Shown here piece by piece: positions 23,295-31,824 of a stretch of 64,000 nucleotides of DNA. This DNA is from Candidatus Ruminimicrobiellum bubulum (GTDB taxonomy: Bacteria > Elusimicrobiota > Endomicrobiia > Endomicrobiales > Endomicrobiaceae). Numbering within the stretch: position 1 is the first letter of the stretch; each line of letters opens with the position of its first letter. The stretch is taken from positions 1 to 64,000 of the forward strand of contig JAGCCP010000018.1 of the NCBI GenBank assembly GCA_017651625.1, given 5' to 3'. The notes below the pieces were generated by a model. It searched no databases, was not told where the DNA came from, and was given only the letters and a program-made list of their open reading frames with translations. A program made the position numbers and the translations under genes.

Positions 23295-25650
23295 TGGTTA
23301 ACTCCTTTACTATTTTTGTTGCTGAATTTTCTATCTTCGTGTGTATATTTTTTAGTTCGTTAATTTTATAATCAAAATATTTTTCTATTTCCTGTTTTGC
23401 AAAATTGTACTTGTTGTAAAGTTGTTCGATGTTTAAATTTTTTGCAAACAAAATTTTTTCAAAATCTTCAAAATTGTTTTGATACAAACTCATAATACAG
23501 TATAGTTCAAAATTGTAATCTTTTTCATAATATTTTTTTGCGAGTGTAAACTGTTTATACGAAAATAATAAATCCGCTTTTTCGTTGTAGTTCATGTTAG
23601 GTTCCAACAAAAATTTGTCACAAATTTCTATCATCTTCTTTGTAGTATCAATATTGTATTTTGTCACTTTTTCAAAATGTTCTTTGGCTTTTTCAAACTC
23701 TTCGTTATTAAAAAAGTTTAATGCCTTTAAATAATATCTTTCGTCTGTAGCCTCATCCAAACTTAACGAGATTTCATTTATGTTGTTTATTTTATCAATC
23801 AAAGAATATTTTATTTCATATTTGTTCATCTTCGAAACAATATCGTTTATTAACTCGATATCATTTTTTTCTTCCAATAAATAAACGTTATGTTCGCCTC
23901 TTGTTATAGCAACATAAAACTGATTAAAATAAAAATCATAATTCTTATCTTTTTTCCAATCATAATTATAAAAATTTTGGAATATTGAAAAGTAGTCCGA
24001 CAACACATTGTAAGTTATAATGTTGGGATACTCTCTTCCTTTAATTTCCGATACGGTAAAAATATTTGTAAGGTGAGGAAAAGCTTTTTTTAAGTTATCT
24101 TTTTTTTGTTCGTCGGAAACTATTATTGCAACATCAAGCCCCTTATTTTCAAGTCCTTCAAACAACACTTTTTTATTGTTGTCGCTGTATCTTATTATTC
24201 CGAACTTTCCGGCATTATTGTTTCTTGTTATTTCGGGGACTTTATCTTCGTGGTGCCTTGCCGGCAATTTTTCATCTCTGATTTCGTTAACTAAATTTAT
24301 AAGTTTTGTTATATCGGTGGAATTTCTGAAATTTTCGTTTAACCTTGTTTTAAATGCTCTTACCGCATTATCATTAAACAATTTTTCAAGTCGTCCTATT
24401 TTAAAAAATGTCGGGTTTATCACTTGGTTCGGGTCACCGGTAAAAATAAGTCCTTTTTTGTCGGATAAAAGAAAAAGCATATATATTTGAACTTCGGTTA
24501 AATCTTGAATTTCATCTACAATAATGTAATCATATTTTATGTTTTTTGTTTCAATTGTATTGCATAAATCAAAAGCAATATCGTTCATATCAAACATGTT
24601 TCTGTTTTGTAACCATTTGTTATATTCCAACGTAAGGTTGTACAAAGTTTCTCTGTCTTCTTTGTTGAACGCTTTATAATCGTCCGGAATTTTTTCGTCA
24701 CTGTTAATGTAAGAGTTTCTGTCGATGATATTGTTAATTGTTCCGTCTTGTAACTTTTTTAATTTCCTGTCCCAATTAACATACATAGATCCTTTCAGTA
24801 TTCCGCAGATTTCGCTGTAAATTAAACTTTTGTTCTCTCTTATAAACTTTTGATATTTTTTGTTTCTTGTATCCAAAAACTCTTTTTCGAATCTTTGCGA
24901 ACTTTGAATAATATTAGTATCTATAATTTTTGTGCTTTCGTATTTGTTTTTAAGAAACAAACAAAGATCTTTAAAAATTTTTATATCTACGGAAGAATCG
25001 TTAACTTTTTCTTCAACGAAATTTCGTAACCCTTCCGAATATGTAACATAAAGAATTTTTTTCTCGTTGTTATACTTTTTCTGCAACTCTTTTATTACTT
25101 GTATAGAAATAACGGTTTTGCCGCTACCCGCAATTCCCGAAAGTATGCTCGGCAATTTAAGTTGCATATCTCTACTGTGCAACGAAAAATTTTGTTTTAT
25201 GGTTAGCACTTCCTGTCTGTTCAAATCTTTAAAAGTGGTTTGTGTATCTTCAACGATTGTATCAACCTGTTTATCGTTTGTATCAATGAAATCTTGTTGA
25301 ATATAGTTGTTCTTATCCAGGAAAAAAGCTTTATCTTGTTGTTGGTCATGCTTTGCTATAAAAAATAAAAGCAGTGTATTATAAATGTCTTGATCGGAAG
25401 AATACTGGTTAAAACAGTAATCGTTTTGTAAAGGATAATCGGAAAGCATCATACAAATAATTCTGTCGCTGCCCAAATCTATCGCACCGACTTTATTTGT
25501 TCCTTTAAACTTTTTAAATCCGAAACTGTTGAAATCGTAAAGTTCGTTAACCGAAACTTGTTGAAGTTTTTGTATTAACGAATTAAATCTGTCGATATCG
25601 TTATACTTTTTTAATTGTTTTTCCAGTTTGGTTGTAATAAATATGTTCAT
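23287..25650 (-). CDS. Superfamily 1 (UvrD/Rep-like) helicase with RelE-like N-terminus and TPR-like C-terminus
   Basis: 787 residues from the ATG at 25650 (AGG SD; the longer frame has no good SD). Helicase motifs in order: Walker A GIAGSGKT (172-179), motif II YIIVDEIQD, motif III GLIFTGDPNQV, motif IV region LNENFRNS, motif V SEIKGREYPNII, motif VI FYVAITRGEHNVYLL. The first 70 residues (ITTKLEKQLKKYNDIDRFNSLIQKL, then FKKFKGTNKVGAIDL...RIICMM) look like a RelE/ParE-type mRNase fold. The tail after motif VI has Asn/Glu/Tyr-rich helical pairs resembling TPRs. DNA or RNA substrate is unknown. A defence or RNA-quality role is possible but unproven. Confidence 0.8.
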   Translation of the reverse strand: MNIFITTKLEKQLKKYNDIDRFNSLIQKLQQVSVNELYDFNSFGFKKFKGTNKVGAIDLGSDRIICMMLSDYPLQNDYCFNQYSSDQDIYNTLLLFFIAKHDQQQDKAFFLDKNNYIQQDFIDTNDKQVDTIVEDTQTTFKDLNRQEVLTIKQNFSLHSRDMQLKLPSILSGIAGSGKTVISIQVIKELQKKYNNEKKILYVTYSEGLRNFVEEKVNDSSVDIKIFKDLCLFLKNKYESTKIIDTNIIQSSQRFEKEFLDTRNKKYQKFIRENKSLIYSEICGILKGSMYVNWDRKLKKLQDGTINNIIDRNSYINSDEKIPDDYKAFNKEDRETLYNLTLEYNKWLQNRNMFDMNDIAFDLCNTIETKNIKYDYIIVDEIQDLTEVQIYMLFLLSDKKGLIFTGDPNQVINPTFFKIGRLEKLFNDNAVRAFKTRLNENFRNSTDITKLINLVNEIRDEKLPARHHEDKVPEITRNNNAGKFGIIRYSDNNKKVLFEGLENKGLDVAIIVSDEQKKDNLKKAFPHLTNIFTVSEIKGREYPNIITYNVLSDYFSIFQNFYNYDWKKDKNYDFYFNQFYVAITRGEHNVYLLEEKNDIELINDIVSKMNKYEIKYSLIDKINNINEISLSLDEATDERYYLKALNFFNNEEFEKAKEHFEKVTKYNIDTTKKMIEICDKFLLEPNMNYNEKADLLFSYKQFTLAKKYYEKDYNFELYCIMSLYQNNFEDFEKILFAKNLNIEQLYNKYNFAKQEIEKYFDYKINELKNIHTKIENSATKIVKELTNE

Positions 25651-25758
25651 TGTATTACCTAAACATTTATAATTAAACATTATATTAAATATTATCGGTT
25701 TTTTTAATAATTTGATATACTTATAAAAAATATTTTAATTAAGAAGGAAAAAATAAAA

Positions 25759-27312
25759 ATGAAAAAGTATTATATTACAACACCGATTTATTATGTTAAC
25801 GACAGACCTCATATAGGTCATGCTTATACTACAATAGCCGCAGATATCGCTGCCCGTTGGAAAAGACTTCAAAATCACGAAGTTTATTTTTTAACGGGAA
25901 CGGACGAACACGGTGCAAAAATTTGTCAGTCCGCACAAGCTAAAGGTGTTACTCCGAAACAACTTTGCGATGAAATGAGCGGATACTTTCAAGAAGCTTG
26001 GAAACTTTTAAATATATCTAATGACGGTTTTATAAGAACGACAGATAAATTTCACGAAGAAACCGTTCAAATGATAATGCAAAAACTTTACGATAAAGGT
26101 CTTATATACAAAAAACAATATGAAGGATTATATTGTGTAGGTTGCGAAAAGTTTATTGCCGAAAAAGATTTGGACGAAAACGGTTGTTGTCCTGATCACA
26201 AGAAAAAACCCGTGGTTCAATCCGAAGAAAATTATTTTTTCAAGCTTTCACAGTTTAACGAACAACTTATAGACATGATAGAAAATCCCGCAAACCCTAA
26301 CCATATAGATGTTTTACCGGAACAAAGAAGAAACGAAATATTGGGAAAATTAAGATTAGGTATTGAAGATATAAGTATTTCAAGAGCCGCTCTTGATTGG
26401 GGTATACCGTTACCTTTCGATAACAGTCAAACGGTGTATGTTTGGGTGGATGCTTTAATCAACTATGTTTCGGCTATCGGATACAAAGATAACAAAGAAA
26501 TGTTTTCTAAATATTGGCCGGCAGATATACATTTAATGGCAAAAGATATTTTGTGGTTCCACAGCGTAATTTGGCCTGCACTTTTAATGGGTGCGGATAT
26601 TCCGGTACACAAAAGAGTTTATGCTCACGGATTTTTTACAATCAACGGAGACAAAATGTCTAAAACGTTGGGGAATGTTATTACACCTGCTCAACTTGTA
26701 GAAAAGTTCGGTGTGGATCCAGCAAGATATTTGGCGGTATCTTTAATACCGTTCGGTCCCGACGGCGACATTTCTATGGAAGCGCTTACCAAAAAATATA
26801 ATGTGGATTTGGCAAACAATTTGGGTAACCTTGTATCAAGAACAAACAAAATGGCGGAAAAATATTTTGAAGGTAAAGTTCCTAAAACCGATATTGAAGA
26901 TAACTTAACAAAAGAAGTAGCAAAAATTTTAAATAACGGTTACGGACTGTCAATAGAAAATATGCAGTTCCATAAAGCATCGGAAACTTTACAGCAGGCA
27001 ATAACATTAATTAACCAACAAATAGAACAGGATGCTCCTTGGAAACTTGCAAAAACAGATACTAAAAAACTTGCGGATTGCATGTACTGTTATTTCCAGG
27101 CAACTGACTTGATAGCATTACATTTAATACCGTTCATGCCTACACTATCCGAAAAAATATGGCAGTTGAACGGCGGTAACGGAAATATTGTTGAAACGGC
27201 AAAAAAATATTTTGAAGATAAACAGTTACCTAAAGAAGGTTTTTCACCGAGCGACACAAAGTTAGGACAGTTTGAAATCTTGTTCCCGAGAATACAAAAC
27301 GGCAATGTATAA
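25759..27312 (+). CDS. metG: Methionyl-tRNA synthetase
   Basis: A 517-residue class Ia synthetase. HIGH motif as RPHIGH (His18-His21), KMSKS as DKMSKT near residue 300, and a zinc-type knuckle region (CVGCEKF...CCPDHKK, about 128-147). The anticodon-binding helical domain follows. The C-terminal tRNA-binding/dimerisation domain found in longer MetRS is absent, as in many bacteria with the short form. The start is supported by a GAAGGA SD. It is divergently oriented to the helicase, with about 100 bases of promoter DNA between. Confidence 0.96.
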   Translation: MKKYYITTPIYYVNDRPHIGHAYTTIAADIAARWKRLQNHEVYFLTGTDEHGAKICQSAQAKGVTPKQLCDEMSGYFQEAWKLLNISNDGFIRTTDKFHEETVQMIMQKLYDKGLIYKKQYEGLYCVGCEKFIAEKDLDENGCCPDHKKKPVVQSEENYFFKLSQFNEQLIDMIENPANPNHIDVLPEQRRNEILGKLRLGIEDISISRAALDWGIPLPFDNSQTVYVWVDALINYVSAIGYKDNKEMFSKYWPADIHLMAKDILWFHSVIWPALLMGADIPVHKRVYAHGFFTINGDKMSKTLGNVITPAQLVEKFGVDPARYLAVSLIPFGPDGDISMEALTKKYNVDLANNLGNLVSRTNKMAEKYFEGKVPKTDIEDNLTKEVAKILNNGYGLSIENMQFHKASETLQQAITLINQQIEQDAPWKLAKTDTKKLADCMYCYFQATDLIALHLIPFMPTLSEKIWQLNGGNGNIVETAKKYFEDKQLPKEGFSPSDTKLGQFEILFPRIQNGNV

Positions 27313-27430
27313 TTGATAATTTACAATGTACAATTGTCGGTAAAAAATGCAAAGCAATTTTTGTTAAATTATTAGTTTTTTTGCATCGCAAAAAACACAT
27401 TAATTATAAATTGTAAATTATAAATTAATT
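27313..27430. repeat. AT-rich intergenic element with two hairpin cores
   Basis: AT-rich outer arms (GATAATTTACAATG left; TTGTAAATTAT right) flank a core with ATGCAAAGCAATTTTT and TTTTTTGCATCGCAAAAAA. The core resembles that of the element at 30209-30356 (shared pattern CAATTTTT...TTAG.TTTTTGCA..GCAAAAA..CATTAA), although the arms differ. Confidence 0.6.
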
Positions 27431-27433
27431 TTG

Positions 27434-27462
27434 TTGACATTCTCGACAATAAAATATATATT
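27434..27462 (+). promoter_or_regulatory. Promoter of the first barrel gene
   Basis: TTGACA (27434-27439), 17-bp spacer, TATATT (27457-27462). Followed in the leader by a small hairpin, GTCGGTGATACCGAC. The paralogue at 28476 has the same promoter layout. Confidence 0.85.
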
Positions 27463-27521
27463 ATTAAAAAATTAAGTCGGTGATACCGACCTAAAATAAA
27501 AACAAAAGGAGAAAGAAAAAA

Positions 27522-28160
27522 ATGAGAAAAAGCTTGGTAGCTTTGTTGTTGGCAGTGGCACTTGTAGCGCCTGTTTTTGCGGCAGAAAAGAATATGTGGG
27601 TAGGCGGAAGTTTCGGCTATAATTCCAGTAACAATGAGCAGCATGGTTATACTTTTTCAACAACAGCATGGTCTATTGAACCGGAATTCGGTTGGACCAT
27701 AGTTGACAGATGGGATATCGGTTTAGATTTCGCTTATGGTGAGGGACAAAATGTTAATTCTATTTATGGATTTAAAATTCCTATTTCGATTGATCCTTGG
27801 CAGACCGGTATTAGTGCTAAAATAATTACAGTAGCACCTTTTGTAAGATATTATTTGGCAAAAGTAGCCGGTGTTGATGTTATATTAAAAGGTTCTATAT
27901 TCTATTCAAAAACGGAAGCTGAGTTTCCAGGAGGTGGCGATACAGTTAATGTCAATGCTTATGGAATCAGTATTGTTCCTATAATTTCTTACAGTATAAA
28001 TGAAACATGGTCAATAGGTGCAGCACTTAACTTTGCGGAACTTTCATTCCTAAGTGCATCAAGTGATGGTGATAATTTCACTGAAGCAAAAACAGAGCAA
28101 TTTGGTTTCAACGTGAACAACGGTTCACTTATAAGTGTAGGTTTTTCATACCATTTCTAA
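27522..28160 (+). CDS. Small outer-membrane beta-barrel protein
   Basis: 212 residues. Sec signal peptide with cleavage after VFA-A (about residue 20), then WVGGSFGY and alternating amphipathic strands (WSIEPEFGW, WDIGLDFAYG, VAPFVRYYLAK, GVDVILKGSIFY, ISIVPIISYSINETWSIGAAL) and a C-terminal aromatic end, SVGFSYHF. This is the pattern of an eight-strand OmpA/OmpW-like porin fold. No enzyme motif is seen. It is a paralogue of the next gene, with a duplicated promoter. Strong promoter and SD (AAAGGAGAAAG) suggest an abundant protein. Confidence 0.85.
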   Translation: MRKSLVALLLAVALVAPVFAAEKNMWVGGSFGYNSSNNEQHGYTFSTTAWSIEPEFGWTIVDRWDIGLDFAYGEGQNVNSIYGFKIPISIDPWQTGISAKIITVAPFVRYYLAKVAGVDVILKGSIFYSKTEAEFPGGGDTVNVNAYGISIVPIISYSINETWSIGAALNFAELSFLSASSDGDNFTEAKTEQFGFNVNNGSLISVGFSYHF

Positions 28161-28183
28161 AAAATTGCCGAAAGGCAATTTTT
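28160..28183 (+). terminator. Terminator hairpin after the first barrel gene
   Basis: AAAATTGCC-GAAA-GGCAATTTTT immediately after the stop codon; stable GNRA-type loop and T5 tail. Confidence 0.75.
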
Positions 28184-28397
28184 AGCTGATGAGCTGAGAA
28201 GCTGAAAGGCTGAAAAGTTTGAAATATAAACAAAAAAAGAGCAGAAGATTTCCTTCTGCTCTTTTTTTGTCATTGCGAACGAAGTGAAGCAATCTGTTGC
28301 CGTTAAAACCGCAAAATCGGTGTCATCATACGGGATCTCGTTGCTATTCTTTGCCGTTAATTGCTAATTACTAATTGCTAACTATTAATTGTAATTG
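28184..28397. repeat. Intergenic repeats between the two barrel genes, with a terminator at 28232-28268
   Basis: Contains degenerate octamers (GAGCTGAG AAGCTGAA AGGCTGAA), a strong terminator (AAAGAGCAGAAG / CTTCTGCTCTTT with T7), a REP-like segment (CATTGCGAACGAAGTGAAG) and AT-rich TAATTGC/TAATTAC repeats leading into the next promoter. The same terminator sequence follows the second barrel gene. Confidence 0.75.
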
Positions 28398-28426
28398 TTG
28401 ACATTATCGATAGTAATATATATATT
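28398..28426 (+). promoter_or_regulatory. Promoter of the second barrel gene
   Basis: TTGACA (28398-28403), 17-bp spacer, TATATT (28421-28426). Layout and leader length match the first barrel gene's promoter, indicating that the duplication included the regulatory region. Confidence 0.85.
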
Positions 28427-28475
28427 ATTTAAAAATTAATTCAGTAACACCGAATTAAAATAAAAGGAGAAAAAA

Positions 28476-29120
28476 ATGAAAAAAAACTTGTTGGCTTTGT
28501 TGTTTGCAGTAGCACTTGTAGCACCTGCTTTTGCAGCAGAAAAAAATATGTGGATAGGCGGAAGTTTCGGGTATAGTAGTGTGTCTTCAAAGGCACATCC
28601 TGATTGTTCAAATGATGCGGCAAGTGAATTTACAATCGCACCTGAATTAGGTTATGTTTTAGACGAAAAATGGGATATAGGTTTAAATTTATCTTATACA
28701 AAACAAAAAAATACGGCACATACGACAGATGGAATTGATAAATTAATTCCAGGTTCAAATGGAGGTAGTGATTCCGATACAATCGGCATATCACCTTTTG
28801 CGAGATACAATTTAGCAAAAGTAGCCGGTATTGATGTTTTATTAAAAGGTTCTTTGTTTTATAATACTTCAACAATAAAGCTTTGGGGTGAAGACGTAAA
28901 AGTAAATTCTTGCGGTATAACAATAGCACCGGTTATTTCGTATACCATAAATGAAACTTGGTCAATATCTGCAACACTTAACTTTTTGGAGCTTGGATAT
29001 GCTCATTTCTCTTCAAGTGATTTAAAAAATTCTGCCGGTGATGATTATGCTTGCGATATATTTGGTTTAAATGTAAATGATGCTTCTATCATAAGTATTG
29101 GTTTTTCATACCACTTCTAA
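28476..29120 (+). CDS. Small outer-membrane beta-barrel protein (paralogue)
   Basis: 214 residues with the same build as the preceding barrel protein: signal peptide ending APAFA-A, KNMWIGGSFGY, strands FTIAPELGYV, WDIGLNLSYT, ISPFARYNLAK, GIDVLLKGSLFY, ITIAPVISYTINETWSISATL, and the end ISIGFSYHF. The strands are well conserved between the two, while the loops (residues about 32-50, 85-105 and 180-200) differ, as expected for surface-exposed loops under diversification. SD AAAGGAG. Confidence 0.85.
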   Translation: MKKNLLALLFAVALVAPAFAAEKNMWIGGSFGYSSVSSKAHPDCSNDAASEFTIAPELGYVLDEKWDIGLNLSYTKQKNTAHTTDGIDKLIPGSNGGSDSDTIGISPFARYNLAKVAGIDVLLKGSLFYNTSTIKLWGEDVKVNSCGITIAPVISYTINETWSISATLNFLELGYAHFSSSDLKNSAGDDYACDIFGLNVNDASIISIGFSYHF

Positions 29121-29138
29121 TACTATAGCTAAATATAT

Positions 29139-29174
29139 AAAAAGAGCAGAAGATTTTCCTTCTGCTCTTTTTTT
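29139..29174 (+). terminator. Terminator after the second barrel gene
   Basis: AAAAAGAGCAGAAG / CTTCTGCTCTTTTT with a 6-base loop and T7 tail; practically the same as the hairpin at 28232-28268. Confidence 0.9.
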
Positions 29175-29401
29175 ATGTCCGCCATTGCGAGGCAACTTGT
29201 TGCCGTGGCAATCCATAGTCCTTTGTCATCCCGCACTTGATGCGGGATCTCGTTGTTCATTGTCATTCCGGACTCCGATCCGGAATCTATAAAAAATTGT
29301 GCCGCAGGCACTCCGAAAACTTTTCACCCATTCACCTCTTCACCTGTCTTTCCGTCGTTGTCGTTTCCATCCCTCCATCCTTCTATACCTCCATACCTCA
29401 A
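29175..29401. repeat. REP-like palindromes and octamer repeats before tatD
   Basis: Consecutive small palindromes: ATTGCGAGGCAACTTGTTGCC...GGCAAT, CCCGCACTTGATGCGGG, TTCCGGACTCCGATCCGGAA, GTGCCGCAGGCAC. They are followed by degenerate octamers (TTCACCCA TTCACCTC TTCACCTG; TCCATCCC TCCATCCT TCTATACC TCCATACC). No gene. An extended -10 (TGGTATAAT, 29405-29413) for tatD follows. Confidence 0.75.
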
Positions 29402-29446
29402 AAATGGTATAATATTAAACCATAAAATAATAATCGGAGAAAAAAG

Positions 29447-30214
29447 ATGTTAATAGATTCTCATGCACATACTACCGATGCACATTTTGATGCCGACAGA
29501 CAAGAAGTATTAAACAGAGCATTCAGCAGCGGACTAAAATATATTTTGGAAGTAGGTTGCGAACCTCCGTTATGGGATAAAGTTGCGGAACTTTCCAAAC
29601 AAGAAAAAATTTATTCTATGTTTGGCCTTCATCCGCAAGATGCGGACAAATTTAATGACGAACTTTTTAATAAATTAAAATTTTTGTTAAGTGATAAAAA
29701 ATGTGTTGCAGTTGGCGAAATCGGGCTTGATTATCATTATGAAGGTTATGATAAACAGTTGCAAAAAGAACTTTTTGTTAAACAAATAAACTTGGCACTT
29801 GAAATAAATAAACCTATATGTGTTCATTGCAGAGATGCTTACGATGATATGGTGGAAATATTTAAAACTTTTAAGCAGTTGCCTAAGGGAGTTATACATT
29901 GTTTTTCGGGCAGTTACGAACAGGCGAAAATTGTTGTGGACATGGGCTTTTTAATCGGTATAGACGGGCCGTGCACTTACCCGAAAAGTAACAAGTTAAA
30001 AAGAGTTATAGAAAATGTTCCGTTGGAAAAAATTTTGGTTGAAACCGATTGCCCGTACCTTGCACCGCAACTGTACAGAGGTACAAGAAACGAGCCGTCT
30101 TATGTTGTGGAAGTTGCAAAAAAAATAGCGGAAGTAAAATGTGTTCCGTTTGAAGAAGTTTGTAATATAACGACAAACAACACAATAAAGTTGTATAATT
30201 TAGAAAATAGTTGA
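29447..30214 (+). CDS. tatD: TatD family metal-dependent hydrolase (nuclease)
   Basis: A 255-residue amidohydrolase-fold DNase-type protein. Metal ligands are present in the standard places: DSHAH (HxH) at residues 3-7, GEIGLDYH near 90, CVHCRDA near 127, VIHCFSG near 150 and VETDCPYLAP (Asp) near 200. A GGAG SD and an extended -10 box precede it. Its stop codon lies in the first bases of an inserted intergenic element, so the C-terminus may have been reset. A TatD-linked radical SAM gene follows. Confidence 0.92.
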   Translation: MLIDSHAHTTDAHFDADRQEVLNRAFSSGLKYILEVGCEPPLWDKVAELSKQEKIYSMFGLHPQDADKFNDELFNKLKFLLSDKKCVAVGEIGLDYHYEGYDKQLQKELFVKQINLALEINKPICVHCRDAYDDMVEIFKTFKQLPKGVIHCFSGSYEQAKIVVDMGFLIGIDGPCTYPKSNKLKRVIENVPLEKILVETDCPYLAPQLYRGTRNEPSYVVEVAKKIAEVKCVPFEEVCNITTNNTIKLYNLENS

Positions 30215-30356
30215 AAGGGTGAAGGGGTTAAAGGTTGAAAGGTTTGTTGTAAAAATCGCTTCGCAATTTTTAATAAAAAATTAGATTTTTGCAAAGCAAA
30301 AATACATTAAACTGTTCACCCATTCACCGGAGCGAAGCTCGTTCAACCATTCAACT
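30209..30356. repeat. MITE-like intergenic element, copy A
   Basis: About 148 bp with imperfect terminal inverted repeats (AGTTGAAAGGGTGAAGG and, inverted, AGTTGAATGGTTGAACG), octamer-repeat arms and hairpin cores (AATCGCTTCGCAATTTTT, TTTTTGCAAAGCAAAAA, GAGC-GAA-GCTC). It supplies the tatD stop codon. A second copy lies at 33815-33936; copy A has 26 extra bases carrying one hairpin. A separate AAAAATCGCTTCGCGATTTTT hairpin follows at about 30357-30378. Confidence 0.85.
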
Positions 30357-30389
30357 AAAAATCGCTTCGCGATTTTTAAGGAGTTTAAT

Positions 30390-30995
30390 ATGGCACAGTA
30401 TTCTTACGTTTATGCAAATAATTTGTATCTTAATATAACCAACCGTTGTATGATGGCATGTCCTTATTGCATAAAACATAAATGGGCAGGAAAGTTCAGA
30501 GGTAACTCTTTAAAATTGGATAAAGAACCTACCGTTGAGCAGGTAATAGAATCTATAGGTGATCCTACAAAGTACGGTGAAATAATATTTTGCGGGTACG
30601 GAGATGCTTTGGTAAGGTTACCGGAAGTTATAGAAATATCCAAATGGTTAAAAAGTAAAAATGTTACGGTAAGAATAAATACTGCTGGCCTTGCAAACAG
30701 ATATTACGGTAAAAATATATTGCCGCAACTTAAAGGTTTAATAGATGTTATTTCAATAAGTCTTAACGGTTCAAACCCGCAGGAACATAACAAGTTAAAC
30801 AATCCTATGTTTAAAGAAGAATCTTTCGGTGAAATTTTAAAGTTTGCCGAAGCCGCAAAAGAATATATTCCTACCGTGGTTGTTACGGCTGTGGAACTTC
30901 CGGGACTTGATGTATCGAAAGTTAAAGAAATCGTAAAACCGTTAGGTGTTCATTTTAGGGTAAGACCGTATTTAGATGAGTATGAAGAATATTGA
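30390..30995 (+). CDS. TatD-associated radical SAM protein
   Basis: 201 residues with an N-terminal radical SAM cluster motif CMMACPYC (CxxxCxxC, about residues 17-24) after the strand LYLNITNR, a GYGDALVR SAM-binding type motif near 70, and strands INTAGLAN and ISISLNG. Short radical SAM proteins encoded next to tatD are a recognised family of unknown reaction; this one matches in length and position. No SPASM or other auxiliary Cys cluster is visible. The end overlaps the next gene by 20 bases. Confidence 0.85.
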   Translation: MAQYSYVYANNLYLNITNRCMMACPYCIKHKWAGKFRGNSLKLDKEPTVEQVIESIGDPTKYGEIIFCGYGDALVRLPEVIEISKWLKSKNVTVRINTAGLANRYYGKNILPQLKGLIDVISISLNGSNPQEHNKLNNPMFKEESFGEILKFAEAAKEYIPTVVVTAVELPGLDVSKVKEIVKPLGVHFRVRPYLDEYEEY

Positions 30996-31815
30996 GATAA
31001 AAAAGTTTGTCAGACTTTTATATATTCCGATACTGATAGTATTAGTAGTTTTTATATTGGATACAAACTCGGTATTATCTAAAAAAAGTTGTATTATTGT
31101 TGACGGTAAAACCATACCGATACAATACGACAAAAACAAAATTTTAAGAGACATTTTGCAGGAAAATAACATATCGTTAGGTAAAAATGATATCGTGTAT
31201 TCTTCTTTGGATAAGCCTATAAAACCGAACTCAAAAGTGAAAATTGTCAGAGTAGATAAAGTAAAATCGAAAGCGGCAAGCAAAACCGAATTCAGGCCCA
31301 CATGGCACAAAATATATAATTCGAATTTAAGAAAAGTCGAACTGCAAAAAGGTATAGTAAAATACACGGATTCCGATATAACGCAAGTTTTTCATGATAC
31401 TAAATTGGAAAGTATTGTATATGATAAACAGTTGTCGTATTCGGTGACTTTTTACAGGCTTTTACTGTTAGACAAAAACAACAATGTGGAAAAAATATAC
31501 GATTTGTCTAAAGCTAAAAGGATGAAAATGATAGCGACGGCATACTATCCGGGAGACCCTTTAGCTTGGAAAGACGGAACAATAACTTTTTTGGGACAAA
31601 AAATGCAAAGGGGTATTGTTGCTGTTGACCCAAAAGTTATACCGTTAAGAACAAGACTTTATATTTCAGGTTACGGTTACGGCTATGCAGGAGATACCGG
31701 TTCTGCAATAAAAGGTGACAGAATAGATTTGGGTGTTAATAACGCTCAAGAAGAAAAATCTTGGATGTTCAGAGAAGTTACTGTATATATTCTTGAAAAA
31801 TCCAATACTTGGTAA
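30976..31815 (+). CDS. Membrane-anchored 3D-domain protein (YabE/MltA-like fold)
   Basis: 279 residues; a second ATG two codons in (30982) is also possible. N-terminal membrane anchor (about 12-30), a ubiquitin-like DUF348-type module (IIVDGKTIPIQYDKNKILRDIL) and a C-terminal 3D domain (about 180-275) with MIATAYYPGD, GIVAVDPKVIPLRTRLYISGYG, AGDTGSAIKGDRIDLGV. The three conserved aspartates of the 3D (double-psi barrel) domain are present. Related proteins are peptidoglycan lytic enzymes or Rpf/YabE-like wall proteins, so a cell-wall cleavage role is likely. Confidence 0.8.
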   Translation: MSMKNIEIKKFVRLLYIPILIVLVVFILDTNSVLSKKSCIIVDGKTIPIQYDKNKILRDILQENNISLGKNDIVYSSLDKPIKPNSKVKIVRVDKVKSKAASKTEFRPTWHKIYNSNLRKVELQKGIVKYTDSDITQVFHDTKLESIVYDKQLSYSVTFYRLLLLDKNNNVEKIYDLSKAKRMKMIATAYYPGDPLAWKDGTITFLGQKMQRGIVAVDPKVIPLRTRLYISGYGYGYAGDTGSAIKGDRIDLGVNNAQEEKSWMFREVTVYILEKSNTW

Positions 31816-31824
31816 GGTAAAAAC

